Below are positions 1-8,370 of a stretch of DNA of 44,562 nucleotides, piece after piece. The notes under the pieces were generated by a model. The model did no database searches and was not told where the DNA came from. It saw nothing but the letters and a program-made list of their open reading frames with translations. A program made the position numbers and the translations under genes. Source of the stretch: Methylobacterium variabile. Its GTDB lineage: Bacteria > Pseudomonadota > Alphaproteobacteria > Rhizobiales > Beijerinckiaceae. Where the stretch lies: assembly GCF_001043975.1 (NCBI RefSeq), contig NZ_LABY01000186.1, positions 1-44,562 on the forward strand. The letters run 5' to 3'. Numbering within the stretch: the first letter of the stretch is position 1; every line of letters starts with the position of its first letter.

Positions 1-233
1 CGCCCGACGAGACCAGCGCCGAGCCGGCCGTCGAGCCTCCGCCGGCCGCGGCGGGCGCGGTCGACCTCAACACCGCCAGCCTGGCGGAGCTGAACGGCCT
101 GCGGGGCGGGGGCATGATCGGCAAGGCGATCATCGCCCGCCGCCCCTACGCCTCGCCGAGCGACCTGCTGTCGAAGCGGGTCCTGAGCCGGTCGACCTAC
201 GAGCGCATCAAGGACCAGATCACGGTGCGGTAG
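1..233 (+). CDS. Helix-hairpin-helix (ComEA-like) protein, C-terminal end
   Basis: The 5' end is cut off by the window. The open frame begins at base 3 and ends at TAG 231-233, giving 76 residues. A Pro/Ala-rich linker is followed by a helix-hairpin-helix unit: VDLNTASLAELNGLRG, then IIARRPYASPSDLLSK. This matches the C-terminal HhH of ComEA-like proteins, which binds DNA without sequence specificity. The usual hairpin glycines are partly changed (GLRGGGMIGKAII), so DNA binding is likely but unproven. The upstream part could be a membrane anchor or a longer low-complexity region, which cannot be seen. The gene converges on the dadA-like gene, with a hairpin between them. Confidence 0.75.
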   Translation, partial: PDETSAEPAVEPPPAAAGAVDLNTASLAELNGLRGGGMIGKAIIARRPYASPSDLLSKRVLSRSTYERIKDQITVR

Positions 234-239
234 GCCGGC

Positions 240-260
240 CCCCGGTGCGCCCCACCGGGG
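240..260. terminator. Hairpin between convergent genes
   Basis: A perfect 8-bp stem CCCCGGTG/CACCGGGG (240-247 with 253-260) with a 5-nt loop lies 6 bp after the HhH stop and 20 bp before the dadA-like stop. There is no U-tract, so it may act as a bidirectional terminator or 3'-end stabiliser in this GC-rich genome. Confidence 0.5.
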
Positions 261-279
261 AGCCGGTCCAGAGGCTCCG

Positions 280-1566
280 TCAGGCCGCCTGCGGCATCGG
301 GATCTCGGTCTCGCGCTCGGTCACCAGGTCGGCGGCGATGCGGCCCGAGCCCGCCGCCATGGTCCAGCCGAGCGTGCCGTGGCCGGTGTTGAGCACCAGC
401 CCGCGGATGCGGGTGCGGCCGAGATAGGGCACGTTCGAGGGCGTGGTCGGGCGCAAGCCGCTCCAGGCGGTGGCGGCGGAGAAGTTGCCGGCGGTGGGGA
501 AGGTGCGCCGGGCGTTCTCCAGGATCGCCGCGACGCGCTCGGCGTCGAGGTGGCGGGAGTAGCCCGACAACTCGGCGGTGCCGGCGACCCGCAGGTGGGT
601 GCCGAGGTTCGAGTAGACGAGCTTGTGCTCGTCGTCGGTGAGGCTGACCTGCGGCGCGCCGTGATAGTCCTCGATCGGGATCGAGACCGAGTAGCCCTTG
701 GCCGGGTAGATCGCCAGGTTGACGCCGTAGCGGCGCAGGAACGGCGCCGACCACGAGCCGAGGGAGACCACGACGTTCGGGGCGGTGAGCCGCTGGTGCC
801 CGCCCGCCACCATCGCCTCGACGCCGGTGACGCGGTCGCCGCCGGGGCCGAGGAGCAGGCGGGTCGCCTCCGAGCCGTACAGGAAGGTCGCCCCCATCGC
901 GGCGGTGCGGGCGGCCAGCGCCTGGGTGAAGGCGCGGGCGTCGCCACTCTCGTCCTCCGCCGTGTAGGTGGCACCGACGATGTCGTCGATGGCGTGCGCG
1001 AAGGCGGGCTCGATCGCCAGCACCTCGTCGCGCGAGACCACCCGGCGCTCGCAGCCGTGCTGGCGCATCAGCTCGGCGACGGGCTTGGCCGCCTCGAACT
1101 CCCTGGCATCGCGGTAGAAGTGCAGGATGCCGAGAGTCTTCTCGGCGTAGGCGAGGTTCTCGGCGGCCCGGATCTCCTGCAGCTTGGCGCGGCTGTAGGC
1201 GCCGAGCCGCACGATCTCGACGGTGTTGCGCCGCGCCCGCTCCGGGGTGCAGTTGCGCAGGAAGCCGGCGATCCAGGACCACTGGTGCCGGTCGAGGCGC
1301 GGGGTGAAGAGCAGCGGCGCACGCGCGTCGAACAGCCACTTCATCACCTTGAGGGGGGCGGAGGGGTTCGCCCACGGCTCGGCGTGGCTGACCGAGATCT
1401 GGCCGCCATTGGCGTAGCTCGTCTCGAGCCCCGCGCCGCCCTGGCGGTCGATCACGCAGACCGACAGGCCGGCCCTGGCGGCCCAGTAGGCGGTGGCGGT
1501 GCCGACGACGCCGGCGCCCAGAACGATGAGATCGAAGGAGGTGGTCTTTCCCGACACGCGTTCCAT
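280..1566 (-). CDS. dadA: D-amino acid dehydrogenase (DadA-type FAD oxidoreductase)
   Basis: A 428-residue flavoprotein of the DAO/DadA family, expected to deaminate a D-amino acid oxidatively and pass electrons to the respiratory chain at the membrane. The N-terminal FAD-binding Rossmann motif is LIVLGAGVVGTATAY near residue 10. The family C-terminal motif NTGHGTLGWTMAAGSG contacts the flavin, and GLRPTTPSNVPYLG precedes it. Length is normal for DadA (about 415-435). The ATG at 1566 is chosen because GGGAAGG lies just upstream and the Rossmann fold starts soon after; the reading frame stays open further upstream, but only through the riboswitch. The gene is preceded by a tandem glycine riboswitch, so glycine controls it. 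True substrates could include glycine or sarcosine as well as D-alanine; the sequence alone does not decide. No alanine racemase lies alongside. Confidence 0.88.
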   Translation of the reverse strand: MERVSGKTTSFDLIVLGAGVVGTATAYWAARAGLSVCVIDRQGGAGLETSYANGGQISVSHAEPWANPSAPLKVMKWLFDARAPLLFTPRLDRHQWSWIAGFLRNCTPERARRNTVEIVRLGAYSRAKLQEIRAAENLAYAEKTLGILHFYRDAREFEAAKPVAELMRQHGCERRVVSRDEVLAIEPAFAHAIDDIVGATYTAEDESGDARAFTQALAARTAAMGATFLYGSEATRLLLGPGGDRVTGVEAMVAGGHQRLTAPNVVVSLGSWSAPFLRRYGVNLAIYPAKGYSVSIPIEDYHGAPQVSLTDDEHKLVYSNLGTHLRVAGTAELSGYSRHLDAERVAAILENARRTFPTAGNFSAATAWSGLRPTTPSNVPYLGRTRIRGLVLNTGHGTLGWTMAAGSGRIAADLVTERETEIPMPQAA

Positions 1567-1603
1567 CCTTCCCGCCGGCTGAGGGCGGGTCGCAGGGGTG
1601 GAA

Positions 1604-1793
1604 CTCTGTTCGGGTGGCCTGAGAGATTCGCCGGCTTGAGGCCGGCTTGCTCCATCGGCGGGCGTCACGGCGCCCTCTCCAGAGTGCCCTCTCGATCGCG
1701 GTCCTTCTACCTGAGAGCTTCGGCGCGGAGCACGGCTGCCGCGCCTTTCCCCTTCGGTGCCGGCCTCGAAGGACCGGTCTCTCCCGCGATCGT
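1604..1793 (-). promoter_or_regulatory. Tandem glycine riboswitch (gcvT type)
   Basis: Two aptamers lie in tandem on the transcript strand. Aptamer 1 (1793 to about 1693) has a closing stem GATCGCGG/CCGCGATC and the conserved blocks GGGAGAG, CACCGAAGGGGAAAGG and GAAGCTCTCAGG. Aptamer 2 (about 1685 to 1604) has a closing stem CTCTG/CAGAG and the blocks CTGGAGAGGG, CGCCGATGGAGCAAG and GAATCTCTCAGG. Both match the Rfam glycine aptamer pattern, joined by the usual short linker. About 15 nt downstream, a small hairpin CCCGCC/GGCGGG (1571-1589) abuts the GGGAAGG ribosome-binding site and could be the expression platform. Known tandem glycine riboswitches mostly switch genes on when glycine is high; that direction is inferred here. 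Confidence 0.93.
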
Positions 1794-1942
1794 CAACGGG
1801 CAGCGGAGCGATAGCACGGCGGGCCGGGCCGCGAAAGCGCAAAGGTTGGTCGCTCCCGGGCAGGCGGGGATGCACCCGCCCGGAACCGGCGCCGCGGCCC
1901 CGCCCCGGCCACCCGCGCCGGTTCAGGCCGGCGGAGCGGGGT

Positions 1943-2905
1943 TCAGGCGCGGCAGGCCTCGAACCCCTGGCGGATCTGCGCCGGATCGAGGTTGCGGCCG
2001 ATGAAGACCACGCGGGACTCGCGCGGGTCGCCCGGCTTCCACTCGTCCTGCAGGTCGCCGTCGAGGATCATGTGTACGCCCTGGAAGACGAAGCGGCGCG
2101 GCTCGTCGGGAAAGCTGACGATGCCCTTGCAGCGCAGGATGTCCGGCCCCTGGACCTGGGTCAGGTCGGAGATCCAGGGCATGAACTTGTTGGGATCGAC
2201 CGCGCCGGGGAGCCGGGCCGAGACCGACTGGATCTCGTCGGAATGGTGGTGATGGTGACCCTCCTCCAGGAACTCGGGCTCGACCTCGATGATGCGGGAG
2301 AGGTCGAAGGCCTTGCGGTCGAGCACCGTCTCGAGCGGCACGGCGCAGTGCTGGGTGCGGTGGATCTCGGCGGAGGGGTTGATGGCGCGGATCTGGCGCT
2401 CGACGGCGTCGAGGCCCGCCTCGTCGACGAGATCGGCCTTGTTGAGCAGGATCACGTCCGCGAAGGCGACCTGGTTCTTGGCCTCGGGGGCGTCCTTCAG
2501 GCGCTCGGACAGCCACTTGGCGTCGGCCACCGTCACCACCGCGTCGAGGCGGGCGGCCTCGCCGACGTCCTGGTCGACGAAGAAGGTCTGGGCGACCGGC
2601 GCCGGGTCGGCGAGGCCGGTGGTCTCGACGATGATGGCGTCGAACTTGCCCTTGCGCTTCATCAGCCCGTCCATGATGCGGATCAGGTCGCCGCGCACGG
2701 TGCAGCAGATGCAGCCGTTGTTCATCTCGAACACTTCCTCGTCGGCACCGACGACGAGGTCGTTGTCGATGCCGATCTCGCCGAACTCGTTGACGATCAC
2801 GGCGTAGCGCTTGCCGTGCGGCTCGGTGAGGATGCGGTTGAGGAGCGTGGTCTTGCCGGCGCCGAGATAGCCGGTGAGCACCGTGACGGGGATCTTGTCG
2901 GACAT
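1943..2905 (-). CDS. CobW/COG0523 family GTPase metallochaperone
   Basis: A 320-residue G3E-family GTPase of the CobW/YjiA/ZNG type. These proteins use GTP to move metal, often zinc or cobalt, into client enzymes in the cytosol. The Walker A is GYLGAGKTTLLN (residues 12-23). The signature metal site CICC is at residues 65-68 (NNGCICCTVRGDL). The ETTGLADPAPVAQTFF block follows, then the NKxD-type LLNKADLVD. A His-rich run EEGHHHHHSDE near residue 215 is a typical metal-binding loop before the CobW C-terminal domain. ATG 2905 is chosen because it opens directly on the P-loop strand; a start at 2983 is possible but would overlap the upstream gene. The gene follows the creatininase-family metallohydrolase with a 74-bp gap, so that enzyme is a candidate client. 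Cobalamin genes are absent nearby, which argues against a cobaltochelatase role. Confidence 0.9.
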   Translation of the reverse strand: MSDKIPVTVLTGYLGAGKTTLLNRILTEPHGKRYAVIVNEFGEIGIDNDLVVGADEEVFEMNNGCICCTVRGDLIRIMDGLMKRKGKFDAIIVETTGLADPAPVAQTFFVDQDVGEAARLDAVVTVADAKWLSERLKDAPEAKNQVAFADVILLNKADLVDEAGLDAVERQIRAINPSAEIHRTQHCAVPLETVLDRKAFDLSRIIEVEPEFLEEGHHHHHSDEIQSVSARLPGAVDPNKFMPWISDLTQVQGPDILRCKGIVSFPDEPRRFVFQGVHMILDGDLQDEWKPGDPRESRVVFIGRNLDPAQIRQGFEACRA

Positions 2906-2966
2906 GCGGGGGGCTTCTTCTGCAACCAGACCGGGCGCGGACGCCGCCGGGGCGCCGCACGGACCG

Positions 2967-2983
2967 GTGATATAGTGTGTCAC
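2967..2983 (-). promoter_or_regulatory. Palindrome upstream of the CobW-family gene, possible Zur-like operator
   Basis: The 17-bp element GTGATATAGTGTGTCAC has GTGA/TCAC ends and matches its own reverse complement at all but the C/T or A/G transition positions. It starts 61 bp upstream of the CobW start and overlaps the creatininase stop codon. COG0523 genes in proteobacteria are often controlled by Zur at AT-rich palindromes of similar size. The match to a Zur consensus is from memory and loose. Confidence 0.35.
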
Positions 2984-3783
2984 TCGGCCCGGCGAGAGAC
3001 CGGCTCAGGGAGAGCGAAGCGGGCGACGTCGCGCAGGAGCGCGACGAACCCTTGAGCGCCGTGGTCGAGGAGGGTGCGGCCGGCCTCGGCGGTGCCGAGG
3101 CGCGCGTCGCCGATGGCGCCCGCCGGGTTGAGGTCCTGGGCGTGCCAGGCGAGGGCGGCCGGGCGCCCGGCGCGCAGGTGGGTGAAGTCGCGCTCCATGG
3201 CGCGGCTCGCCGGCACGAAGTCCCGGATCGCCTCGCGCCGCACCAGGTCGGGCCGGAGCGCCAGCATCAGGGCGGTCTCGATCCCGCCGCCGTGGATGCC
3301 GTGGCGCACCTCGTCCTCCGGAAACAGGCCCGGCGGCGTGCCGAACCGGCTCCAGGCAGTGGTGACCGCGACCATCCCGTGCCGGCCGCGCAGCTGCAGG
3401 GCGACGAGGTCGATGAGCGCGCTGTTGCCGCCGTGCGAGGAGACGATGACGAGCCGGCCGCAGCCCGCCCGCGCCACCCCGGCGCCAATCCCGGTCCAGG
3501 CCCCGAGCGCCGTCTCGGGCGTCAGCGTCAGGGTGCCGGGGAAGTCGGTGTGCTCGGTCGAGAGGCCGACCTGCTGCACCGGCAGGACCCGCACGTCGAG
3601 GTCGTCGGGGACCTGCGCCGTCACCCGTGCGAGGTAGCCCTCGGCGATGATCGCGTCGGTGGCGAGGGGCAGGTGAGGCCCGTGCTGCTCGACCGCCGCG
3701 ACCGGCAGCACCGCCACGCTGCCCGCGAGGGCGCCGCCGCGGCATTCCTCGGTGGTCAGGTCGCCCCAGGGGCGGGCCGGCAT
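2980..3783 (-). CDS. Creatininase-family amidohydrolase
   Basis: 267 residues of the creatininase/MftE fold, metal-dependent cytosolic hydrolases acting on cyclic or linear amides (creatinine, FAPy, or mycofactocin peptide in known members). The first metal-binding block VEQHGPHLPLATD gives E32, H34 and D43. The second block VSSHGGNSALIDLV supplies the active-site His and the GGN turn, and HGGGIETALML contains the later Glu. Length matches the family (240-270). The start at 3783 begins close to the first conserved strand. No mycofactocin or creatine genes lie nearby, so the substrate is unknown. The CobW-type metallochaperone gene follows in the same direction, suggesting linked metal supply. 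Confidence 0.85.
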   Translation of the reverse strand: MPARPWGDLTTEECRGGALAGSVAVLPVAAVEQHGPHLPLATDAIIAEGYLARVTAQVPDDLDVRVLPVQQVGLSTEHTDFPGTLTLTPETALGAWTGIGAGVARAGCGRLVIVSSHGGNSALIDLVALQLRGRHGMVAVTTAWSRFGTPPGLFPEDEVRHGIHGGGIETALMLALRPDLVRREAIRDFVPASRAMERDFTHLRAGRPAALAWHAQDLNPAGAIGDARLGTAEAGRTLLDHGAQGFVALLRDVARFALPEPVSRRAE

Positions 3784-3976
3784 GCGCTCACTCCGTGAAA
3801 ATCCGCTGCACGGCCCAGCATAGGCCGGGACGGGCCGGGCCGGAACGGCCTCGCGTCATCCAGGCGTCACAGGCCGGCTGCCATGTGCGCCAGGGTGCCG
3901 GTCGGCGCCCGCCCTCCCGCGCTTGCGCCCCCGGCGCCGGCGCGGCAGGATTTTGTCTCAAGCGAAGGGGCGCGTC

Positions 3977-4555
3977 ATGGCAGCGGGCGAGCAGGCAGTG
4001 GCGGTGGAAGCGCCGCGCCGGGCGGCCAAGCGCCTCCGGCCCCCCGGTGCCAAGAGCGTCGGCTGGGCGCTGATGCAGGCGGCACGGCTGCACCGCGGGC
4101 GCATCGGCGACCGCCTGGCGGATCTCGACCTTTTCGCCGGCCAGGAGCAGGTGGTGCAGGCGCTGGCCGCCGCCGGCACCATGACCATGGGCGACCTCGC
4201 CGCCACCCTGCGGGTGCGCCCGCCCACCGCCTCGAAGACCATCACCCGGCTCGCCGCCATGGGGGTGGTCGAGCGCCGGACCGAGGCCGGGGACGGCCGT
4301 ATCGTGCGGGTGCGCCTGACCGAGGCCGGCCTCGCGAAGGCGGCGGCGATCGAGGGCATCTGGGACGAGGTCGAGGCCGAGATGCTGGACGGCTTCGACA
4401 ACAAGGAGCGCCGGCGCCTGCGCAAGCTCCTGCGCCGCGCCGCCCGCAATCTCGCCGAGGCCTCCGGGCTCGAGGCGCACGAGTCCGACGCCGAGGCCGA
4501 GGACGACCTCGATGCCGGGCTCGACGCCGGGGATGCCAGCCGGGACATGGACTGA
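3977..4555 (+). CDS. MarR-family transcriptional regulator
   Basis: A 192-residue winged-helix repressor. The MarR DNA-binding region is clear: MTMGDLAATLRVRPPTASKT (helix-turn-helix), then ITRLAAMGVVERRTEAGDGR (recognition helix and wing) and IVRVRLTEAGLA. The Lys/Arg-rich N-terminus and acidic C-terminal tail (EAEDDLDAGLDAG) extend beyond the common 150-residue length. ATG 3977 is preceded by AAGGGG about 7 nt upstream, which is why the upstream in-frame ATG at 3923 is not used. It is divergent from the creatininase-family gene and 155 bp ahead of the sensor kinase. Ligand and targets are unknown; no clear operator palindrome was found in the intergenic region. Confidence 0.88.
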   Translation: MAAGEQAVAVEAPRRAAKRLRPPGAKSVGWALMQAARLHRGRIGDRLADLDLFAGQEQVVQALAAAGTMTMGDLAATLRVRPPTASKTITRLAAMGVVERRTEAGDGRIVRVRLTEAGLAKAAAIEGIWDEVEAEMLDGFDNKERRRLRKLLRRAARNLAEASGLEAHESDAEAEDDLDAGLDAGDASRDMD

Positions 4556-4725
4556 CGGGCAGCGGCCGCCGCCCTGCATCCCGGCCCCTGCGGATGCAGC
4601 GCGATCCCTCGCGAGAGGCTGACGCCGCATAACGGTTATCGCCTCGCCAAGGACGTCGTTCTTCGTTCACCTGCCCCGGGGGCGACCGGCTTGCGGCGGG
4701 CGCAAGGTCGTTGGGTCGGTTCAGA

Positions 4726-7479
4726 GTGTCGGAACGCGTTATCACCAGCGAAGGCGGCGCCGACCAGGCCGCCTTCCGCGCGCGACCACTCTGGGCCCAC
4801 GTCACCACCCTCGCGGTCGCCCTGCTCGTGCCGGCGATCCTCATCATCGCCATGCTCGCCCAGCGCTGGGTCCAGGCCGAGCAGGCGCGGATGGAGGAGC
4901 GGACCGCGACCCTGAACGCGCACGCGGTGGAGCAGATCGACCGCTTCCTCAGCGGCCAGATCGCGATGCTCCGGGCGCTTGCCACCTCGCCGGCCCTCGA
5001 GACCGGCGACTTCGCGCGGTTCGACCGGCAGGCGCGGGAGCTGGTGAGCCCGAAGGGTGTCGCCATCGTGCTGCACGACCGCGACGGGCGGCAGTACGTG
5101 AACACCCGGCTGCCCTGGGGCACGCCCCTGCCCCGGGTCGTCCTCGCCGACGACCGGGCCGTGCGGGCGACCGGCGCGCCGGCCATCTCCGATCTCCTTC
5201 CCGGCACGGCGGCCGGCGCGCCGCGTATCGCCGTCACGGTGCCGGTCCGGCAGGACGGTGCGGCGGCCCATCTCCTGTCCATCATCCTGCCGGCCTCGCT
5301 GTTCGGCGAGCTGCTGAGCGCCTCCGGCGTGGCCGCGCCCTATTCCGGCTCGATCGCCGACCGGACGGGCCTCATCATCGGCCGCTCCGTCGCCACCGAG
5401 ACCGCGGCCGGCCGGCCGCTGCCGGGCTTCGAGACGGTCCAGCGGAAGACCGGACAATGGTCGGGCCGCAACCTGACCGGCACGCCGGTCTTCGGCACGC
5501 ACCACCGGTCGGACCTCTCGGGCTGGGTGGTGGCGATCGGCGTGGAGCAGGCGGCCCTGCAGGCCCCCCTCGTCACCTCCCTGATGGTCCTGGCGCCGGT
5601 GATCCTCGGCCTCGGGGTCGTCGCGCTCGTCGCCCCGGTGCTCGTCGGCCGCCGGATCCTGCTCGCCAAGGCTCTGCTGTCGCAGGCCGCGGCGGATCTC
5701 AGCCAGGGCGTCCGCCTGCAGACGCCGGTCACGCCGATCCGGGAGGTGAACGAGGTCGGGGCAGTGCTGGCGCAGACCTCCGCGATCCTGCACCGGCAGG
5801 CGGACGCCCTGCGCAAGAGCAACGCCGACCTGGAGGAGCGCATCGCCGAGCGCACCCGGGCGCTCGTGGAGCAGGAGGTCGTCCTGCGGCAGAAGAAGGC
5901 CCTCCTCGACGCCACCCTGGCCAACATGGACCAGGGTGTCCTGCTGATCGACGCCGAGGGCATCGTCCAGCTCTGCAACGAGCGGGCGGTCGACCTCCTC
6001 GGCCTGCCGCCGGCCCACCGCCACAGCCGGCCTGCCTTCGCCGACCTCGTGGCCTGGCAGGACGCGCGCGGCGAGTTCGGCGATGCGCGGCCGGAGAGCG
6101 CGCCGTGGCTCAGGCTCCGGGGCGACCTCCTGTCCGCCCCGCCCGTCTACGAGCGGACGCGGCCGAACGGCACCGTGCTCGAGGTGCGCACCGTGCGCCT
6201 TGCCGAGGGCGGGGCGATCCGCACGTTCTCGGACGTGACCGAGCGCAAGCGGCGCGAGCTCGCCGTGCTGGAGGCGAACCGCGTGGCGGAGGCGGCGCGC
6301 TGCCAGGCCGAGGCGGCGAGCGCCGCCAAGACCGAGTTCCTCGCCACGATGTCCCACGAGATCCGCACGCCGCTCAACGGGGTGATCGGCTACGCCGACC
6401 TCCTCGTCCGCGAGGGCGACCTGCCGCCGGCGCAGCGCCGCAGCGCCGAGCGGATCCAGGAGGCGGGGCAGGCCCTGCTGACCGTGGTCAGCGACATCCT
6501 CGACTTCTCGAAGATCGAGGCGGGGCAGATCGACCTCGACCCGCAGCCCTTCGCGCCCGCCGCCCTCGCCGACAACGCGGTCTCGATCGTCAGGACTGCG
6601 GCGGACGCCAAGCGCCTCACCGTCGCGGTCGAGGCGGATGCGGGCCTGGTCCCCCGCCTCGTCGGCGACCAGAACCGGCTGCGCCAGGTGCTGCTCAACC
6701 TGCTCAACAACGCGATCAAGTTCACGCCGTCGGGCCGCGTGACCCTGCGCCTGGCGAGCACGCCCCTGGCGGACGGCCACCACGCCCTGCGGGCCGCCGT
6801 CGCGGATACGGGCATCGGCATCCCGGCGGAGCGGCACGCCCAGCTGTTCCAGCGCTTCTCCCAGGTCGACGGCTCGATCCAGCGCCGCTTCGGCGGCACC
6901 GGCCTCGGCCTGGCGATCAGCCGGCGGCTGATCGAGACCATGGGCGGCGAGATCGGGGTCGAGAGCCGGCCCGGCGAGGGCTCGACCTTCTGGTTCAGCG
7001 TGGTCCTGGCGGAGGCGACGGCCGCGGCGGCGGCCCGGGAGCGCGGGGCGGCGCCCCCGCTCGAGCGCCCCGCCCGCGTCCTCCTCGTCGAGGACAGCCC
7101 GATCAACCAGGACATCGCCCGGGCCATCCTGGAGCGCCGCGGCCACCGGGTGACCGTCGTGGCGGACGGCGCCGAGGCGGTCTCCGCCGTGCAGGCGGAG
7201 CCGCACGACGTCGTGCTGATGGACGTGCAGATGCCGGGCATGGACGGGGTGACGGCCACGCGCCACATCCGCGAGCTCGAGACGCCGGTCAGCCGCCTGC
7301 CGATCGTCGCGCTCACGGCGAACGTGCTGCCGCAGCAGGTCGCGCAGTTCCGCGCCGCCGGCATGGACGACCACATCGGCAAGCCCTTCCGGCCCGACGA
7401 GCTGCTGGCGATGGTCGAGCGCTGGAGCACGGCGCGGCCTGGCGCGAGCCCGGCCCGTCCGCCGGCCGACGCGGCCTGA
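4726..7479 (+). CDS. Membrane hybrid sensor histidine kinase/response regulator
   Basis: About 917-922 residues. A first membrane helix (LAVALLVPAILIIAML) is followed by a roughly 240-residue extracytoplasmic sensor resembling a Cache-type domain, a second helix (SLMVLAPVILGLGVVALVAP), a coiled coil (LEERIAERTRALVEQE), and a PAS domain. Then comes the kinase core: HisKA FLATMSHEIRTPLNG with phospho-His about residue 549, N-box LLNLLNNAIKF, and G-boxes DTGIGIP and GGTGLGLAIS. A C-terminal receiver starts ARVLLVEDSPIN, with phospho-Asp in LMDVQMPG about residue 838 and the Lys in IGKPF (numbered from the TTG at 4711). The start is uncertain: GTG 4726 is preferred, TTG 4711 is possible. All catalytic motifs are intact. 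No HPt or output regulator is encoded alongside, so the phosphorelay partner lies elsewhere. The signal sensed is unknown. Confidence 0.92.
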   Translation: MSERVITSEGGADQAAFRARPLWAHVTTLAVALLVPAILIIAMLAQRWVQAEQARMEERTATLNAHAVEQIDRFLSGQIAMLRALATSPALETGDFARFDRQARELVSPKGVAIVLHDRDGRQYVNTRLPWGTPLPRVVLADDRAVRATGAPAISDLLPGTAAGAPRIAVTVPVRQDGAAAHLLSIILPASLFGELLSASGVAAPYSGSIADRTGLIIGRSVATETAAGRPLPGFETVQRKTGQWSGRNLTGTPVFGTHHRSDLSGWVVAIGVEQAALQAPLVTSLMVLAPVILGLGVVALVAPVLVGRRILLAKALLSQAAADLSQGVRLQTPVTPIREVNEVGAVLAQTSAILHRQADALRKSNADLEERIAERTRALVEQEVVLRQKKALLDATLANMDQGVLLIDAEGIVQLCNERAVDLLGLPPAHRHSRPAFADLVAWQDARGEFGDARPESAPWLRLRGDLLSAPPVYERTRPNGTVLEVRTVRLAEGGAIRTFSDVTERKRRELAVLEANRVAEAARCQAEAASAAKTEFLATMSHEIRTPLNGVIGYADLLVREGDLPPAQRRSAERIQEAGQALLTVVSDILDFSKIEAGQIDLDPQPFAPAALADNAVSIVRTAADAKRLTVAVEADAGLVPRLVGDQNRLRQVLLNLLNNAIKFTPSGRVTLRLASTPLADGHHALRAAVADTGIGIPAERHAQLFQRFSQVDGSIQRRFGGTGLGLAISRRLIETMGGEIGVESRPGEGSTFWFSVVLAEATAAAAARERGAAPPLERPARVLLVEDSPINQDIARAILERRGHRVTVVADGAEAVSAVQAEPHDVVLMDVQMPGMDGVTATRHIRELETPVSRLPIVALTANVLPQQVAQFRAAGMDDHIGKPFRPDELLAMVERWSTARPGASPARPPADAA

Positions 7480-7558
7480 CCCGGCGTTCCTGCCGCTTGC
7501 CGCCGCGGGGGGAGCCCTACTTCCCTTGCGCCGGAAACGACCGTCGTGAGGAGCCGTC

Positions 7559-8245
7559 ATGGCCAAGCAGGATCGCAGCGCGTTGATCGTCGGGGCCTCG
7601 CGGGGCCTGGGGCTGGGGCTGGCGCGGGCCTTCCTCGCCCGCGGCTGGGCCGTGACCGCTACTGCCCGGGGCGAGGCGCCGGCGCTCGCCTCCTTGAGCC
7701 CGGTGGCGCCCGAGATCGCCCGGGTCGACATCGACGACGACGCGGCGGTGGCGCGCCTGCGCGACGACCTCGCGGGCCGGAGCTTCGACGTGATCTTCGT
7801 GGTCGCGGGCATCGCCGACGGCGCGCAGGTGCCGCTGCCGCAGGGCGACCGGGCGGCGGCCCTCAAGGTCTACGAGACCAACGCGGTGAGCCCGATCCGC
7901 TTCGCCGAGACCTTCGCGGGGACGGTCGCCCCCGGCGGCCTGATGGTGCTGATGAGCTCGGTCCTCGGCAGCGTGTCGCTCAACGAGGGCGGCACCTTGG
8001 AGAGCTACCGGGCGAGCAAGGCCGCCCTCAACACCCTGGCCCGCAGCTTCGCCGCCCGCCACCGCGACGCGCCCTTCGGCGTGGTGCTGATGCATCCGGG
8101 CTGGGTGCGCACCGACATGGGCGGCCCGGAGGCCGACATCGACGTCGCCACCAGCGCCGAGGGGATGACCGCGGTGATCGAGGAGCGGCTCGGGCAGCGG
8201 GGCTGCGCCTACCTGGATTACCGGGGCGAGACGCTGCCCTGGTAG
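7559..8245 (+). CDS. Short-chain dehydrogenase/reductase
   Basis: A 228-residue classical SDR, a cytosolic NAD(P)-dependent oxidoreductase. The cofactor motif is ALIVGASRGLGLGLARAF (residues 8-25, TGxxxGxG type). The catalytic Ser is in VLMSSVLGS and the YxxxK pair is in ESYRASKAALN. The MHPGWVRTDMGG block after the catalytic region is typical of the C-factor-like SDR subgroup. ATG 7559 is preceded by GAGGAG about 6 nt upstream. The arginine after the glycine motif start hints at NADPH use. It lies 79 bp after the hybrid kinase and may share its transcript. The substrate cannot be predicted. Confidence 0.87.
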   Translation: MAKQDRSALIVGASRGLGLGLARAFLARGWAVTATARGEAPALASLSPVAPEIARVDIDDDAAVARLRDDLAGRSFDVIFVVAGIADGAQVPLPQGDRAAALKVYETNAVSPIRFAETFAGTVAPGGLMVLMSSVLGSVSLNEGGTLESYRASKAALNTLARSFAARHRDAPFGVVLMHPGWVRTDMGGPEADIDVATSAEGMTAVIEERLGQRGCAYLDYRGETLPW

Positions 8246-8340
8246 GGCTGTGGCGCGTCCTGCTCCCTTGCTCTTGCGGCGCATCGGTTGACGGGGGAAA
8301 TGGCCGGCAACGCCCTCGCGAAAGGCCCGCCGCGTCTTGG

Positions 8341-8365
8341 ATCATGCACCATTATGGTGCGTGAT
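8341..8365. promoter_or_regulatory. Palindromic operator upstream of mqsRA
   Basis: A near-perfect 25-bp palindrome ends 5 bp before the toxin start codon. The inner arms GCACCAT/ATGGTGC flank a single T; the outer arms ATCA/TGAT continue the symmetry after one mismatched pair. MqsA antitoxins bind palindromes at their own promoter through the C-terminal HTH, so this is the likely autoregulatory site. The sequence differs from the E. coli MqsA site, as expected for a distant homologue. Confidence 0.7.
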
Positions 8366-8370
8366 CTGTG

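Noticed and set aside
3784..3976. Operator palindrome for the MarR regulator
   Set aside because: The intergenic region contains GC-rich partial repeats (GGCCGGG-type), but none forms a convincing MarR-type inverted repeat.
4636..7866. Long minus-strand open frame opposite the hybrid kinase
   Set aside because: The plus strand encodes every histidine kinase and receiver motif; the antisense product is low-complexity Arg/Ala/Gly/Asp-rich sequence.
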